DNA of 64,000 nucleotides from Candidatus Muiribacterium halophilum (GCA_023228995.1 JALOAD010000005.1:1-64000); one strand, 5' to 3'. Positions 27,518 through 36,907 are shown, counted from the first letter of the stretch. Program-made: numbers and translations. The notes: a model not told the origin generated them from the letters alone.

Positions 27518-28504
27518 TCACTTTACAATATAAGTAAAATACATACCCAAAGCATATATAATAAGTATAAAAATTGATGGACCACTTAATTTATTAAATA
27601 AAAACTTACTTTTACCTGATTTTTTGATAATACCATAAAGGCAAACACCAGCAATTAAAATACTAAATAAACCTGTAACAATAGAACTTTTCAATTCTTG
27701 TAAATAAAGAATTTGTCTTTTTGAAAAAATATCAGCAAAAAATACTATAAGAACATTAAAAACATTACTACCAAGAACATTACCAACAGCCATTTCTATA
27801 GCACCAATTCTCACAGCTGAAATACTAACAGTAGCCTCAGGTAATGAAGTTACAAATGCAAGAAACATAGAACCAGCAAAAGTTTTACCAAGATTATAAG
27901 TAATTGCAATGCTATCAACACTTTTAGTTAAAAAGAACCCAGCAAACACAATAACAAGTGCAGATAAAGTAAATTTAGCATAAACAGGAAGAAGTTTTTC
28001 TCCACTCTTAACTTTTTCGACCGGAACATCTTCTGAAGACTGTTTAAAAGTCATTAATATAAACAAATAAAAGAACAGTATAAAAATTGATTCAATATTA
28101 ATTGGAAGTTGTTTAAAAAATCCAATTCCAAAATTTATATATAAAATAACCGGAATTATAGCCAAAAGTGAAATTATTATAATATATGCAATCGAAACAA
28201 GGTTTTCTCTGCCAGCTTTAACAAAAACACCATTTTTTGAAAGATAATCCACAATCACAAGAATTGTAATGTTAAAAAGATTACTACCAAAAATATTACC
28301 AAAAGCAAGTTCAGGAGCATTTTGAAAAACCACAGCCGATATTGATGTTATAAGTTCAGGAAGAGATGTTGCAAGTGCTAAAAGAAAAAAACCAATAAAT
28401 CCACCACTTATTCCACTCTTTTCACTAATCTCATCACCATATTTTGTTAAATAGAAACCAGCACATATTACACTAATTGAAGATAGTATAAATTCATACC
28501 ACAT
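27518..28504 (-). CDS. Sodium/calcium exchanger (CaCA family, YrbG-like)
   Basis: The 328-residue membrane protein has about ten helices and two inverted repeats. Each carries an alpha motif: LALATSLPELITSISA and AFVTSLPEATVSISAV. Each also has a GN(I/V)xGSN(L/V)FN motif (FGNIFGSNLFNI, GNVLGSNVFNV). These line the ion pathway in Ca2+/cation antiporters. AGAGAGG precedes the ATG. It is 27 bp downstream of flgJ on the same strand and may share its transcript; no functional link is known. Confidence 0.9.
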   Translation of the reverse strand: MWYEFILSSISVICAGFYLTKYGDEISEKSGISGGFIGFFLLALATSLPELITSISAVVFQNAPELAFGNIFGSNLFNITILVIVDYLSKNGVFVKAGRENLVSIAYIIIISLLAIIPVILYINFGIGFFKQLPINIESIFILFFYLFILMTFKQSSEDVPVEKVKSGEKLLPVYAKFTLSALVIVFAGFFLTKSVDSIAITYNLGKTFAGSMFLAFVTSLPEATVSISAVRIGAIEMAVGNVLGSNVFNVLIVFFADIFSKRQILYLQELKSSIVTGLFSILIAGVCLYGIIKKSGKSKFLFNKLSGPSIFILIIYALGMYFTYIVK

Positions 28505-28531
28505 AAAACCTCTCTGATAACGAAGGGAAAA

Positions 28532-28840
28532 CTACAACTTCTTAGAAAGTTCCTTGAACATTATTTCAGCTAGTCCCATTTTCCCGCTTTTTGATATTTC
28601 GTTAGAGTATTCTTCATCTAACATAGACTGGAAAATTTCTTCTCCTCTTCCACCACTTATAAAGCCTGTCTTTTGAACAGTACTTCGCATGGACTTCATC
28701 AACTGATTAACAAAAATAGATTCAAAATCCTGACAGGATTTTTTTAATTTTTCATCACTATTATCTCTAGTAAACCTATCTTTAAGATTATCCATTTTTG
28801 TGATATCGTTGTTTTGAAGGCTGGAAAAGTCAATATTCAT
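28532..28840 (-). CDS. flgJ: FlgJ-type rod-binding protein (no muramidase domain)
   Basis: The 102-residue protein corresponds to the rod-binding N-terminal domain of FlgJ: CQDFESIFVNQLMKSMRSTV, then GEEIFQSMLDEEYSNEISKSG and GLAEIMFKEL. It helps assemble the flagellar rod. The C-terminal hydrolase domain found in proteobacteria is absent, as in many other phyla. No other flagellar gene is in the window. It is the only direct evidence here for motility. A GAGAGGG site precedes the ATG. Confidence 0.85.
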   Translation of the reverse strand: MNIDFSSLQNNDITKMDNLKDRFTRDNSDEKLKKSCQDFESIFVNQLMKSMRSTVQKTGFISGGRGEEIFQSMLDEEYSNEISKSGKMGLAEIMFKELSKKL

Positions 28841-29122
28841 AAGTCCCTCTCATAAATTATTATTCTATATTCCAATATCGGAATTTAACAATAAAAACTT
28901 TAGGAATTTATGATTTCTTAACCAGTTTCATTAATATTGTATTAATAAATAGAAAAAGTCAATTTTTTTTAATACCACAGACCATAAAAGCAGATATTGT
29001 CTAAGTAAAAGATATTGTCTAAAAAAAGCAAGAAAGCTCTTAAAAACCATGTATAACTTGTTTAGAATTTTTTGCTTTTATAAGTTGTGCTGTTTAATCA
29101 GAGGACTCAATTGCTTTTCTAA

Positions 29123-31294
29123 TCAATCTACAAAAAGTAATTCTGAATATTTTGGTAATGTCCACAATTTATCTGATATATTTTTTTCAATATCATCACA
29201 AACTTCCCTTAGATTATTTATATTTTCATTTAAGTTTTGAGAACATATACAAGCACAGTTTTCTATATTAGTTTCACATTCACTTTCTCTTATCACTTCA
29301 TCAATTTTTGATATATTTAACAATATTTTATCAACTTTTTTTATTAAATTTGTACTTTCTAAATTTAAAAATTCAATATTTTGATTTTGACATAATTCTT
29401 TTATTAATTTTAAGTTTTCTAATATTAATTTTTGATGTTCTAATAATGCTGGTAAAACAATTGTTTGTGCCATATCTCTTATAAGTCTTGCTTCTATAAG
29501 CATTTCTTTGCAATATCTTTCAATTTCAACTTCATATCTTGCATGTAATTCTTCTTTGCTGAAAACATTGTTTTTGGTTAAAAGTTCGATTTTTTTATCA
29601 TCTGTGAATCTTTTTAATGCTTCATCTGATTTTTTTAAATTATATAATCCTCGTTTTTCTGCTTCAATTCTCCATTCTTCTGAATAATTATCACCTTCAA
29701 AGAGTATATCTGATGCTTGTTTTAAAACTTTTCTTACTACATTATAAATGCTTTTTAAAATATCGTTATCAGAATCTTTCATTTCTTCAATTAGAATATT
29801 ACGCATATAATCAAGTGAATCTGCTGTAATTACATTTAATATAGTTATTGGAATTGATATTGATTGCTTTGAGCCTACCGCTCGAAATTCAAATTTATTT
29901 CCGGTAAATGCAAATGGTGATGTTCTATTACGGTCTGTTGTATCTTTTGTTATTTTTGGTATTTTTGATATTCCTGTATTTATAAGTTCTTTTACATTTA
30001 CTTCATTGAATTCATTGTTAATTATTTTTTGTATTACATCTGTTAGATGTTTACCTACAAAAACAGACATTATTGCTGGCGGTGCTTCGTGTCCACCTAA
30101 TCTATGATCATTTGAACATGATGCAACTGATGCTCTTAATAAATCATTATGTTCATAAACTCCTCTAAGCACTGCTGTTAGAAAAAATAAAAATATCATG
30201 TTTTCATGTGGATTATCTCCTGGATCTAACATATTAAGCGAGTCGGCAGAAATATTCCAATTAACATGCTTTCCACTTCCATTTATTCCTGCAAATGGTT
30301 TTTCATGTAAAGATACAAATAAATTATGATCTTTTGCTTTTTTCCTTAATACTTCCATTAAAAGCTGATTATGGTCGCATGCTAAATTGACATCTTCAAA
30401 TATTGGTGCAAATTCAAATTGATGCGGTGCAACTTCATTATGTCTTGTATGTAATGGAATGCCAAGTTTATATAATTCATGCTCAACATCACGCATATAT
30501 TCGATAAATCTTTCTTTTATAGAACCAAAATATTGATCATCCATTTCTTGACCTTTTGCTGGTTTTGCTCCAATAAGTGTTCTGCCACATATTGTAAGAT
30601 CAGGTCTTAAAGACGCAAGCAAACTATCTACAAGAAAAAACTCTTGTTCAACTCCTGCATAAGAAAGAACTTTTTTAGGTTCAATTCCAAATACATCTAA
30701 AAATTTTCTTACTGAATTTTCAATTACATCAACTGATTTTAACAGTGGAGATTTCTGATCTAGGGAATAACCATTATATGATATAAATATCGATGGAATG
30801 CACAAAGTTTTACCAGATTTATCCTCAATTAAAAATGCTGGACTTGTTGGATCCCAAGCTGTATAACCTCTTGCTTCAAAAGTAGCTCTTAATCCTCCGC
30901 TTGGAAAACTTGAAGCATCTGGTTCTTGTCGAACAAGTTCTTTTCCTGAAAATCTTTCAACCATTTTTCTATTTTCATCATAAGTTAGGAATGAATCGTG
31001 TTTTTCTGCTGTTGAACCGGTAAGTGGTAAAAACCAATGTGCAAAATGTGTTGCTCCGTTTTCCAGCGCCCATTCTTTCATACCATGCGCTACTTCATTA
31101 GCTACATCAACAGTAAGATTTTCCTTGCCTTCCATTACTTTTTTCATTTTACTATACATACTTTTAGAGAGTTTTGATTTCATCACTTCTTCATTAAAAG
31201 TGTTTATACCAAACCATTTTGATACATTTCCCATATTTTCTATCTTTTTTTTGTTATTTGTATAAATAATTGTCTGAATAGTCTTTTTTCTCAT
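29123..31294 (-). CDS. glnN: Glutamine synthetase type III
   Basis: It forms glutamine from glutamate and ammonia with ATP. The 723-residue size and motifs identify the GSIII class: NGATHFAHWFLPLTGSTAEKH-like N-terminus (here split), EQEFFLVD, RHNEVAPHQFEFAP, NGSGKHVNWN and the RTSPFAFTGNKFEFR region. GSIII is dodecameric and common in Bacteroidetes, cyanobacteria and several anaerobes. GGAGGG lies 2 nt before the ATG. It is monocistronic. The P-II-like gene at 50192 is not adjacent, so no nitrogen operon is evident. Confidence 0.95.
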   Translation of the reverse strand: MRKKTIQTIIYTNNKKKIENMGNVSKWFGINTFNEEVMKSKLSKSMYSKMKKVMEGKENLTVDVANEVAHGMKEWALENGATHFAHWFLPLTGSTAEKHDSFLTYDENRKMVERFSGKELVRQEPDASSFPSGGLRATFEARGYTAWDPTSPAFLIEDKSGKTLCIPSIFISYNGYSLDQKSPLLKSVDVIENSVRKFLDVFGIEPKKVLSYAGVEQEFFLVDSLLASLRPDLTICGRTLIGAKPAKGQEMDDQYFGSIKERFIEYMRDVEHELYKLGIPLHTRHNEVAPHQFEFAPIFEDVNLACDHNQLLMEVLRKKAKDHNLFVSLHEKPFAGINGSGKHVNWNISADSLNMLDPGDNPHENMIFLFFLTAVLRGVYEHNDLLRASVASCSNDHRLGGHEAPPAIMSVFVGKHLTDVIQKIINNEFNEVNVKELINTGISKIPKITKDTTDRNRTSPFAFTGNKFEFRAVGSKQSISIPITILNVITADSLDYMRNILIEEMKDSDNDILKSIYNVVRKVLKQASDILFEGDNYSEEWRIEAEKRGLYNLKKSDEALKRFTDDKKIELLTKNNVFSKEELHARYEVEIERYCKEMLIEARLIRDMAQTIVLPALLEHQKLILENLKLIKELCQNQNIEFLNLESTNLIKKVDKILLNISKIDEVIRESECETNIENCACICSQNLNENINNLREVCDDIEKNISDKLWTLPKYSELLFVD

Positions 31295-31364
31295 TCACCC
31301 TCCAGCCTTTGTGTAGTAATTTTAATAATTGAACCAATTATACTAAATTTTTGAAAAATTTGGG

Positions 31365-31440
31365 AATAAAAAATGTTAAATGAACATTTTTTAATAGCGA
31401 ATGTGGAATTTTCAATTAGCAACTTGTTCCACTAATTACT
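31365..31440. repeat. Palindromic intergenic repeat
   Basis: Core AAAATGTTAAATGAACATTTT (about 31370-31392) upstream of glnN and downstream of the BatE-like gene, with the 'aatagcgaatg' flank. Confidence 0.6.
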
Positions 31441-31458
31441 TCTTGCTTTTACTAATCA

Positions 31459-32142
31459 CTAATTGTTTTCAACAATTACAACTTTATCTTTATTAACCCA
31501 ACCTGATACCCCAGAAGAATCCTTAACTTTTAAATAATTAGTCCCATACTCTTCAATATAAAGAATTGTATTTACAGAAAACTGTGCTATACCCTTACCT
31601 TTATCACTAGGAGAACTATAACCTTTGATATCAGAATTACTTATTGCTATGTTTAGATTTGAATGTATTATTAATATAGAAAAACAGTAAATTATCAATG
31701 TAAATGCAATAATATTTCCAATATAAAGTAAAACTTTTTTATTTTGCAACATATAATTTTTAAAATATAAAGAAACAATAACATTCAAAATACTCAAATA
31801 TAATAAAATAAATAAAATATCCATATTGAATGGAAATAAATAGGAAATAATTGGATTAAATGTATTATCTATAAATTTGATATTTTTTAAATTATCTTTC
31901 ATTCCAGGGTTTTTATAAAAAGCATTAATATAGTTTTTTAATGCTTTAGTAGTATTTCCAAGTCGAAAATGTGCATTGCCAATATTATAGTAAATGTTAT
32001 CTGTTTTTATATTAACTTTTTCAAATTCAATTATTGAATTTTCATAATCAGCATTTTTATAAAAATCAATTCCTTTATCAAAATCACAAAATGAAAAAAC
32101 AGATAATATTATTATAAAAAATATACTTATTGTTTTTTTCAT
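31459..32142 (-). CDS. BatE-like TPR protein with SH3 domain
   Basis: The 227-residue protein has a signal peptide, TPR-like helices (about 20-90), two membrane segments (about 100-120 and 132-155), and a C-terminal bacterial SH3-like domain (GIAQFSVNTILYIEEYGTNY, VSGWVNKDKVV). This order matches BatE of the Bacteroides aerotolerance (bat) operon, a periplasmic/inner-membrane assembly of unclear biochemical role. Its ATG overlaps the BatD stop by 4 bp (ATGA). Confidence 0.75.
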   Translation of the reverse strand: MKKTISIFFIIILSVFSFCDFDKGIDFYKNADYENSIIEFEKVNIKTDNIYYNIGNAHFRLGNTTKALKNYINAFYKNPGMKDNLKNIKFIDNTFNPIISYLFPFNMDILFILLYLSILNVIVSLYFKNYMLQNKKVLLYIGNIIAFTLIIYCFSILIIHSNLNIAISNSDIKGYSSPSDKGKGIAQFSVNTILYIEEYGTNYLKVKDSSGVSGWVNKDKVVIVENN

Positions 32143-33890
32143 ATTTTATCTCCTTTCTTGCCTGCATAATAATATAGAAGTTCTTTTGCTTCATTGAATA
32201 ATAAAATTATATCTTGTTTTGCTTTTCCTGAATAAGCAGCAAAATTTATCTCTTCATTTAATTTCAAAAGTCTTTTATTATTATCATCATCTGGAAAAAT
32301 CTTTTCAATCTTTTCAATTATCAACAATGGAGCATTCTCGTTTTTGATTTTTAATACAGAACATAATGTTTTCCAGTAAATATTATTAAATACAAATAAA
32401 AAATCACCTTTATCCAAAGAATTTTTGAGTGAATTAATTGTATTTGTAACAACTCTCTTTTTATTACCCATTTTAGAAAAAATCAATTTAAACATAAATT
32501 TAATTAAAATCAAAAAAATTACAATGTAATTAATAAGTAATAAGAACTTCCTTATATAATGTGAATTATAAGAGAAATTATTTTTCATGCTAATATATTC
32601 AATATCTTTGCCAGTTGCAGAATTTTTATAATGAATAATATCACCTTCTGAATTTGTATAATCTTCAGTACTTACAATTACACCTTTATAATCATCATTT
32701 TTTTGTATATTGATTTTTATTTTATCAGTTTTTTTGGTTATATACTCAGATTTTTCAATATCAAAATAAGTAATACTTCCTTCTGGAATTAAAATATCTC
32801 CATATTGTTCAGGAATTAATATATAACTAAATATTTTTTCACCTGAATTTTTATTTTCACTATCACTAAACTCTTCTCCCGAATAACTTACGCTAAAGTT
32901 ATCATTTGAATGTATTATTGGTCTTTTTATTTTAGATAAATTACCTTTACCATATATAATGTATTTTACCTGAAAAGGTTCTCCCTGCTTTCTTTTCCCT
33001 TCTTCCAATTTAGCTATAATATTAAATTCACCAACTCCATCGCTAAAATTTGAAGGTGTTTTTGGAAGCTGTTTTACCTTAAATGAAATATTATCAGGGC
33101 TTATTGTCTTAGTTTGCCAGCTTGATGAAAATGCTGAGAAAAAATCATCTGTAAAACTATCTTCAAAAAAAGAATTATCAAAACTACTTCTTCTTTTAGT
33201 AGAGCTAGCTACATCAACACTTATTAATAGATCATCTATGTTATAATCTCCAGTTTTGAGCGGGAAAAAAGTTTTATCAATTTGTAAAACTGTGTATCTT
33301 TTACCATTTATTATTTTTTCACCTTGTTTATCATTACTTTTACCTGTTACAAAATCTTTGAATAGTTCAGATTCAGTCATTCTAAAATTTCTAACTCTAT
33401 TTAAGGAAGTTGCAAATAAAATTGTATATTTAATTTCCTCACCAATAAAATATTCTTTTTTATCAGTTTCTTGCATTACAATAAAATCACTATCACTTGA
33501 CGGACTTTTGGCTCTATCCACGCATTTTAATACAAGTTTTTTAGTAGAATATTTTTTACCATCAACTTCAATAGTTGCTGGTCCTATTATTATTTCACCT
33601 GTAGAAGTGCTAACAGCCTGATATACAAATTGATAATTAACTGATGATTTAAAATTAACTATTGTAGTATTATAACTTGTTCCTTGACTCAAAACTCTTA
33701 CATTTGTCAGCTCTTCAAAAACAGGTTTTACACTACTTCTACCATGATCTTCTATATTTACAGTAAATCTAAAATTTTCACCTTTAAAAACTTCCGTTTT
33801 ATCTGCAAACAAAGTAACTTCCAAAGAAAATACATTAATACAAAATAATAAAATAAATGTAAGAAATAAATATTTACCAATCTTTTTCAT
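32139..33890 (-). CDS. BatD-like protein (oxygen tolerance)
   Basis: The product is about 583 residues with a signal peptide (MKKIGKYLFLTFILLFCINVFS), immunoglobulin-like beta domains and one C-terminal membrane helix (near 440-465). It shows the BatD-like opening VTLFADKTEVFKGENFRFTV, and YQAVSTSTGEIIIGPATIEVDGKKY split across about 95-120. I chose ATG 33890, with GAGG upstream, over 33911. The start overlaps the upstream TPR gene by 17 bp, and the stop overlaps BatE by 4 bp. The three genes form a coupled operon. Confidence 0.8.
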   Translation of the reverse strand: MKKIGKYLFLTFILLFCINVFSLEVTLFADKTEVFKGENFRFTVNIEDHGRSSVKPVFEELTNVRVLSQGTSYNTTIVNFKSSVNYQFVYQAVSTSTGEIIIGPATIEVDGKKYSTKKLVLKCVDRAKSPSSDSDFIVMQETDKKEYFIGEEIKYTILFATSLNRVRNFRMTESELFKDFVTGKSNDKQGEKIINGKRYTVLQIDKTFFPLKTGDYNIDDLLISVDVASSTKRRSSFDNSFFEDSFTDDFFSAFSSSWQTKTISPDNISFKVKQLPKTPSNFSDGVGEFNIIAKLEEGKRKQGEPFQVKYIIYGKGNLSKIKRPIIHSNDNFSVSYSGEEFSDSENKNSGEKIFSYILIPEQYGDILIPEGSITYFDIEKSEYITKKTDKIKINIQKNDDYKGVIVSTEDYTNSEGDIIHYKNSATGKDIEYISMKNNFSYNSHYIRKFLLLINYIVIFLILIKFMFKLIFSKMGNKKRVVTNTINSLKNSLDKGDFLFVFNNIYWKTLCSVLKIKNENAPLLIIEKIEKIFPDDDNNKRLLKLNEEINFAAYSGKAKQDIILLFNEAKELLYYYAGKKGDKI

Positions 33891-34662
33891 TATGTTCCTC
33901 TTTATAATCAAGTTCTTTTAAAATATATTGTTTTATAGCTTCTTTTTCTTGATCATTTCCAAGTTGAATAACTTCATTTACACTATGATTTTCTTTTGGT
34001 TCATCTTTACTTTCATCACCTTGTTGTGATTGATTTTCTTCATCTTTCGGCTCTTCTGAACCTTCTTGATTTTGCTCGTATTTTTCTTCTTCATCTTTAT
34101 TTTTTTCTTCATTTGAGTTTTTTTGAGAATTTTCTTTGTTTTCGTCTTTTTGATCTTTATGTTTATTTTCGTCATTTTCCCCATTCTCATTTTGAGACTG
34201 TGGATTTTTCAACATTTTTACAGCATAATTCATATTTTTTAAAAGATCATCGTTATTAGGGTTTATTTTATAACTTTCTATATAACTATTTAATGCTTTT
34301 TTAAAATCACTTTTTGATAAATAAGAATTACCAAGATTATAATATATCTTTGATTTTGCATTATTATCATAAACAGGATTCTTAAGAGCATCTTCAAAAT
34401 CTATTATAGCATTATCAGGTTTGCCAGCCATGATATTATAAATACCTCGGTTATATCGCAATATATCAGAATCAACAAGATTTTGTTTTTCTGCTGTTAT
34501 TATAGCATTATCGATTTTTGATAAAGCTTGATTGAAATCTTTATTTTTTAAGCTATTAAGTGAATCTTTAAATTCTGAATAGTGTTTTTTAAGTAATGGA
34601 TTTGGAAATATTGATATATTTAAGATTAATATTAATGTCATTAGTAATACTACTTTTTTCAT
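33874..34662 (-). CDS. BatC-like secreted TPR protein
   Basis: The 262-residue protein has a signal peptide (about 1-22) and three to four TPR units (about 25-150; YNLGNSYLSKSDFKKALNSY is clear). A long acidic, Lys/Glu/Asn-rich low-complexity tail (about 155-240) follows. This is the shape of BatC, which in bat operons carries TPRs after the vWA proteins BatA/BatB. No vWA or MoxR ATPase gene is upstream; 432 bp of non-coding DNA is there instead. Confidence 0.72.
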   Translation of the reverse strand: MKKVVLLMTLILILNISIFPNPLLKKHYSEFKDSLNSLKNKDFNQALSKIDNAIITAEKQNLVDSDILRYNRGIYNIMAGKPDNAIIDFEDALKNPVYDNNAKSKIYYNLGNSYLSKSDFKKALNSYIESYKINPNNDDLLKNMNYAVKMLKNPQSQNENGENDENKHKDQKDENKENSQKNSNEEKNKDEEEKYEQNQEGSEEPKDEENQSQQGDESKDEPKENHSVNEVIQLGNDQEKEAIKQYILKELDYKEEHNEKDW

Positions 34663-34721
34663 AAATCCTCCGAATAATTATAATATATTTTATAGATATT
34701 ATATGCAAATATTATTCCAAT

Positions 34722-35012
34722 GAAAACCTTTGGGGTCGGTCCCTAAAATGTTTTCAAAAGAAATATTTTTAATATATACTTATAACACTTAATTGGAAAT
34801 TATTTTTTAAAAACCTTTGATATAATCGGTTTTTTTTGTATAAATATAATTTCACAATGTATAATATTGTGAAGCAAACATTTTAAAAAAAATTTAAAAC
34901 TATCTTCTAATTTAAGTATTATCAAATTTTTATTCTTTAACAAAAAAATCTGTAAACACTTAGGGTTCCAAGAATCTTGTAAACCTGTTCGGGACCGACC
35001 CCAAGGGTTTTC
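34722..35012. mobile_element. 291-bp element with 22-bp inverted ends
   Basis: The left end (34722-34743) and right end (34991-35012) are inverted repeats with one mismatch in 22 bp, centred on GGGGTCGGTCCC. The interior is AT-rich with no open frame. It fits a non-autonomous transposable element. No second copy is visible in this window, which limits the call. Confidence 0.55.
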
Positions 35013-35066
35013 AAAAAACAGTTTGAATTATATTATTATTTGTTGTAATATTTATATATAAGTTTT

Positions 35067-35089
35067 AATTACAATTGTGTAATTATAAT
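35067..35089 (+). promoter_or_regulatory. Candidate peroxide operator and -10 of the peroxiredoxin gene
   Basis: Palindrome AATTAC-AATTGT-GTAATT (35067-35084) runs into TATAAT (35084-35089). The right part TGTAATTATAATA resembles a degenerate PerR box. The spacing from TATAAT to the ATG at 35107 would give a very short leader, so the exact start is uncertain. Confidence 0.45.
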
Positions 35090-35106
35090 AAAAAATGGAG
35101 GTGTTA

Positions 35107-35568
35107 ATGATTAATGTTGGAGATAAACTACCTGATTTTAAATTAACTGATCATAAAGGAAATGTTGTTGATTCTAAATCTTTGGCTGGCAAAGGGATTA
35201 TTTTTGGTTTTCATCCTCTTGCTTACACTGGTGTATGTGAAAAACAGATGAAACAGCTTGAAGAAAATTACGATTATTTTAAAAATCTTGGTTATGAGGT
35301 TTTTGGTGTTAGTATTGATACTAGTTTTTCTAAAAACTCTTGGGCTAAACAAATTGATATTAACAATGTAAAAATGTTGGCTGATTTTTGGCCTCATGGT
35401 GGTTTTGCAATTAAGCTTGGAATTTTTAGAGGTAATGAAGGTTTTTCTGAAAGAGCTTGTCTTATTATTAATAAACAAGGAATTGTTAAATGGACTAAAA
35501 TCTATGATATTCCTGAACTTCCTAGTATTGACGAAATTAAAGAACAGGCTAAAAAAGCAACTCTATGA
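35107..35568 (+). CDS. Peroxiredoxin (AhpC/TSA, BCP-like)
   Basis: It reduces peroxides through a Cys thiol. The 153-residue protein has the thioredoxin fold with the peroxidatic Cys at C44 in FGFHPLAYTGVCEKQ; the family motif is PxxxT(x)xC, so this matches with Glu after the Cys. It has no obvious second Cys in the usual BCP place. ATG 35107 follows GGAGG; ATG 35095 overlaps that site and is rejected. Its last bases overlap the Ogg gene (ATGA), so peroxide removal and oxidised-DNA repair are translated together. Confidence 0.88.
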   Translation: MINVGDKLPDFKLTDHKGNVVDSKSLAGKGIIFGFHPLAYTGVCEKQMKQLEENYDYFKNLGYEVFGVSIDTSFSKNSWAKQIDINNVKMLADFWPHGGFAIKLGIFRGNEGFSERACLIINKQGIVKWTKIYDIPELPSIDEIKEQAKKATL

Positions 35569-36224
35569 CCTATAATAAGTTTGAAGTTGAAAGAATAAAA
35601 AACATATATAATAATATTAAACCTGATATAATAAATAGAATTTCTGAATTTGAAAATATTTTTAAATTAGGTTCTGAGGAAGATATTATTACTGAACTTA
35701 TATTCTGTGTTTTTACTCCTCAAAGTAAAGCAAGGAAGTGTTGGGAAGCTGTTTGTGACTTGAAAAATAATAATGTTCTTTTCACTGGTAAACCTCAAGA
35801 TATTCTTCCTTATATTAATAGTGTTAGATTTAAAAACAGAAAATCTGAATATGCTTATATTGCTCGGAGTTTTTTTACTGATAATAATGGTTTGTTTAAT
35901 ATTAAAAAAACTTTGCTTGGTTTTGATGATAAAAGAGAATTAAGAAACTATCTTGCAGAAAATATTAAAGGTTATGGTTATAAGGAAGCTAGTCATTTTT
36001 TGAGAAATATAGGTTTTGGAAAAAACCTTGCAATTCTTGATAGACATATATTAAAAAACCTTGTTAAACTTAATATTATTGATGAAATTCCAAAGTCTAT
36101 TAGCAAAAAAAAATATAGTGAAATTGAATTAAAAATTGAAAAATTTTGCAATAAAATTAATATAAGAATGGATTATTTGGATTTAGTACTTTGGTATAGC
36201 GAAGCAGGGGAAATTTTTAAATAA
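35565..36224 (+). CDS. ogg: 8-oxoguanine DNA glycosylase/lyase (Ogg2-type)
   Basis: It removes 8-oxoguanine and cuts at the resulting abasic site. The 219-residue protein shows the helix-hairpin-helix GYGYKEASHFLRNIG with the catalytic Lys (K140), then LAILDRHIL with the catalytic Asp (D159), as in the archaeal/bacterial Ogg2 family. There is no FeS cluster. It overlaps the peroxiredoxin gene by 4 bp, an unusually explicit pairing of antioxidant and repair functions. Confidence 0.87.
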   Translation: MTYNKFEVERIKNIYNNIKPDIINRISEFENIFKLGSEEDIITELIFCVFTPQSKARKCWEAVCDLKNNNVLFTGKPQDILPYINSVRFKNRKSEYAYIARSFFTDNNGLFNIKKTLLGFDDKRELRNYLAENIKGYGYKEASHFLRNIGFGKNLAILDRHILKNLVKLNIIDEIPKSISKKKYSEIELKIEKFCNKINIRMDYLDLVLWYSEAGEIFK

Positions 36225-36295
36225 AACAATTAAAGCAACTTCGTGACATCGTAACAAAGTTGCTAATTAGAAACACAATATAAAACAATTAGCGA

Positions 36296-36330
36296 ATGTT
36301 AAACAAAATGTTCGCCGAACATTTTGACAT
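36296..36330. repeat. Palindromic intergenic repeat, perfect core
   Basis: Core AAAATGTTCGCCGAACATTTT (36303-36323) lies in the gap between ogg and perR. The gap also carries a hairpin AGCAACTT/AAGTTGCT at about 36232-36265 that could act as a weak terminator. Confidence 0.7.
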
Positions 36331-36445
36331 TCTAAATAGTGATAAAATCACGTTAATTATGGCGAAATCATAAAATGACGAGCCATGCTAATTTCTTTGT
36401 TATAGTTTTTTCTTGTTTGACTTTCAAATAATATTTATGTATTAT

Positions 36446-36467
36446 TATAATATTGTAATGATTACAT
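36446..36467 (+). promoter_or_regulatory. perR promoter -10 with PerR/Fur-type box
   Basis: -10 TATAAT (36446-36451) is followed by a 7-1-7 inverted repeat TTGTAATGATTACAT (36453-36467), which matches the PerR box layout TTATAATnATTATAA at most positions. It covers the transcription start, so autorepression of the operon by PerR is expected. Confidence 0.75.
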
Positions 36468-36496
36468 TGTTGATATAAGTAAGATAAGAGGTATAA

Positions 36497-36907
36497 ATGA
36501 TTAATATTAAAAAAATACTTGAAGAAAAAGGTGTTAAACCTTCACATCAGAGAATAACTATAATGAAGTTTATGCTTGAAAATAAAATTCACCCTACTGT
36601 TGAAGTTATTTATGAAAATATTATTAAAGAACTTCCAACTCTTTCAAGAACTACTGTTTATAATACTTTAAAACTATTTGAATTAAATGGTCTTGTACAG
36701 CCTATAAACACTGGGGATTCTGAATTACATTATGATATTACATTAGACCTTCATGCTCATTTTAAATGTATTGAGTGTAATGATATTTTTGATATTGATA
36801 TTGTAAATAATGATTTTTTAGACAAAGTTAAAGATGATGGATTTAATATTTTAGATACACAAATATATTTTAGAGGAATATGTCCTAAATGCAAGGAGAA
36901 AAAATGA
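36497..36907 (+). CDS. perR: Peroxide-sensing Fur-family regulator PerR
   Basis: The 136-residue Fur-family repressor has an N-terminal winged helix and C-terminal dimer domain. Structural zinc: C91-x2-C94 and C129-x2-C132. The sensing site aligns with B. subtilis PerR at a constant offset of 5: H32, D80, H86, H88 and D99 correspond to H37, D85, H91, H93 and D104. The Asp (not Glu) at the last position distinguishes PerR from Fur. It heads the oxidative-stress operon, with a PerR box over its own promoter. Confidence 0.88.
   Translation: MINIKKILEEKGVKPSHQRITIMKFMLENKIHPTVEVIYENIIKELPTLSRTTVYNTLKLFELNGLVQPINTGDSELHYDITLDLHAHFKCIECNDIFDIDIVNNDFLDKVKDDGFNILDTQIYFRGICPKCKEKK

Larger units (their letters stand above)
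34663..35094. other. Non-coding region upstream of the peroxiredoxin gene
   Basis: Mostly occupied by the 291-bp element with inverted ends (34722-35012). It also holds a small perfect hairpin TTCACAAT...ATTGTGAA (about 34850-34875) and the peroxiredoxin promoter/operator zone (35067-35090). No gene was seen. Confidence 0.6.

Noticed and set aside
34663-35094. Riboswitch upstream of peroxiredoxin
   Set aside because: The structure is explained by the inverted ends of a 291-bp element and lies largely upstream of the likely promoter.
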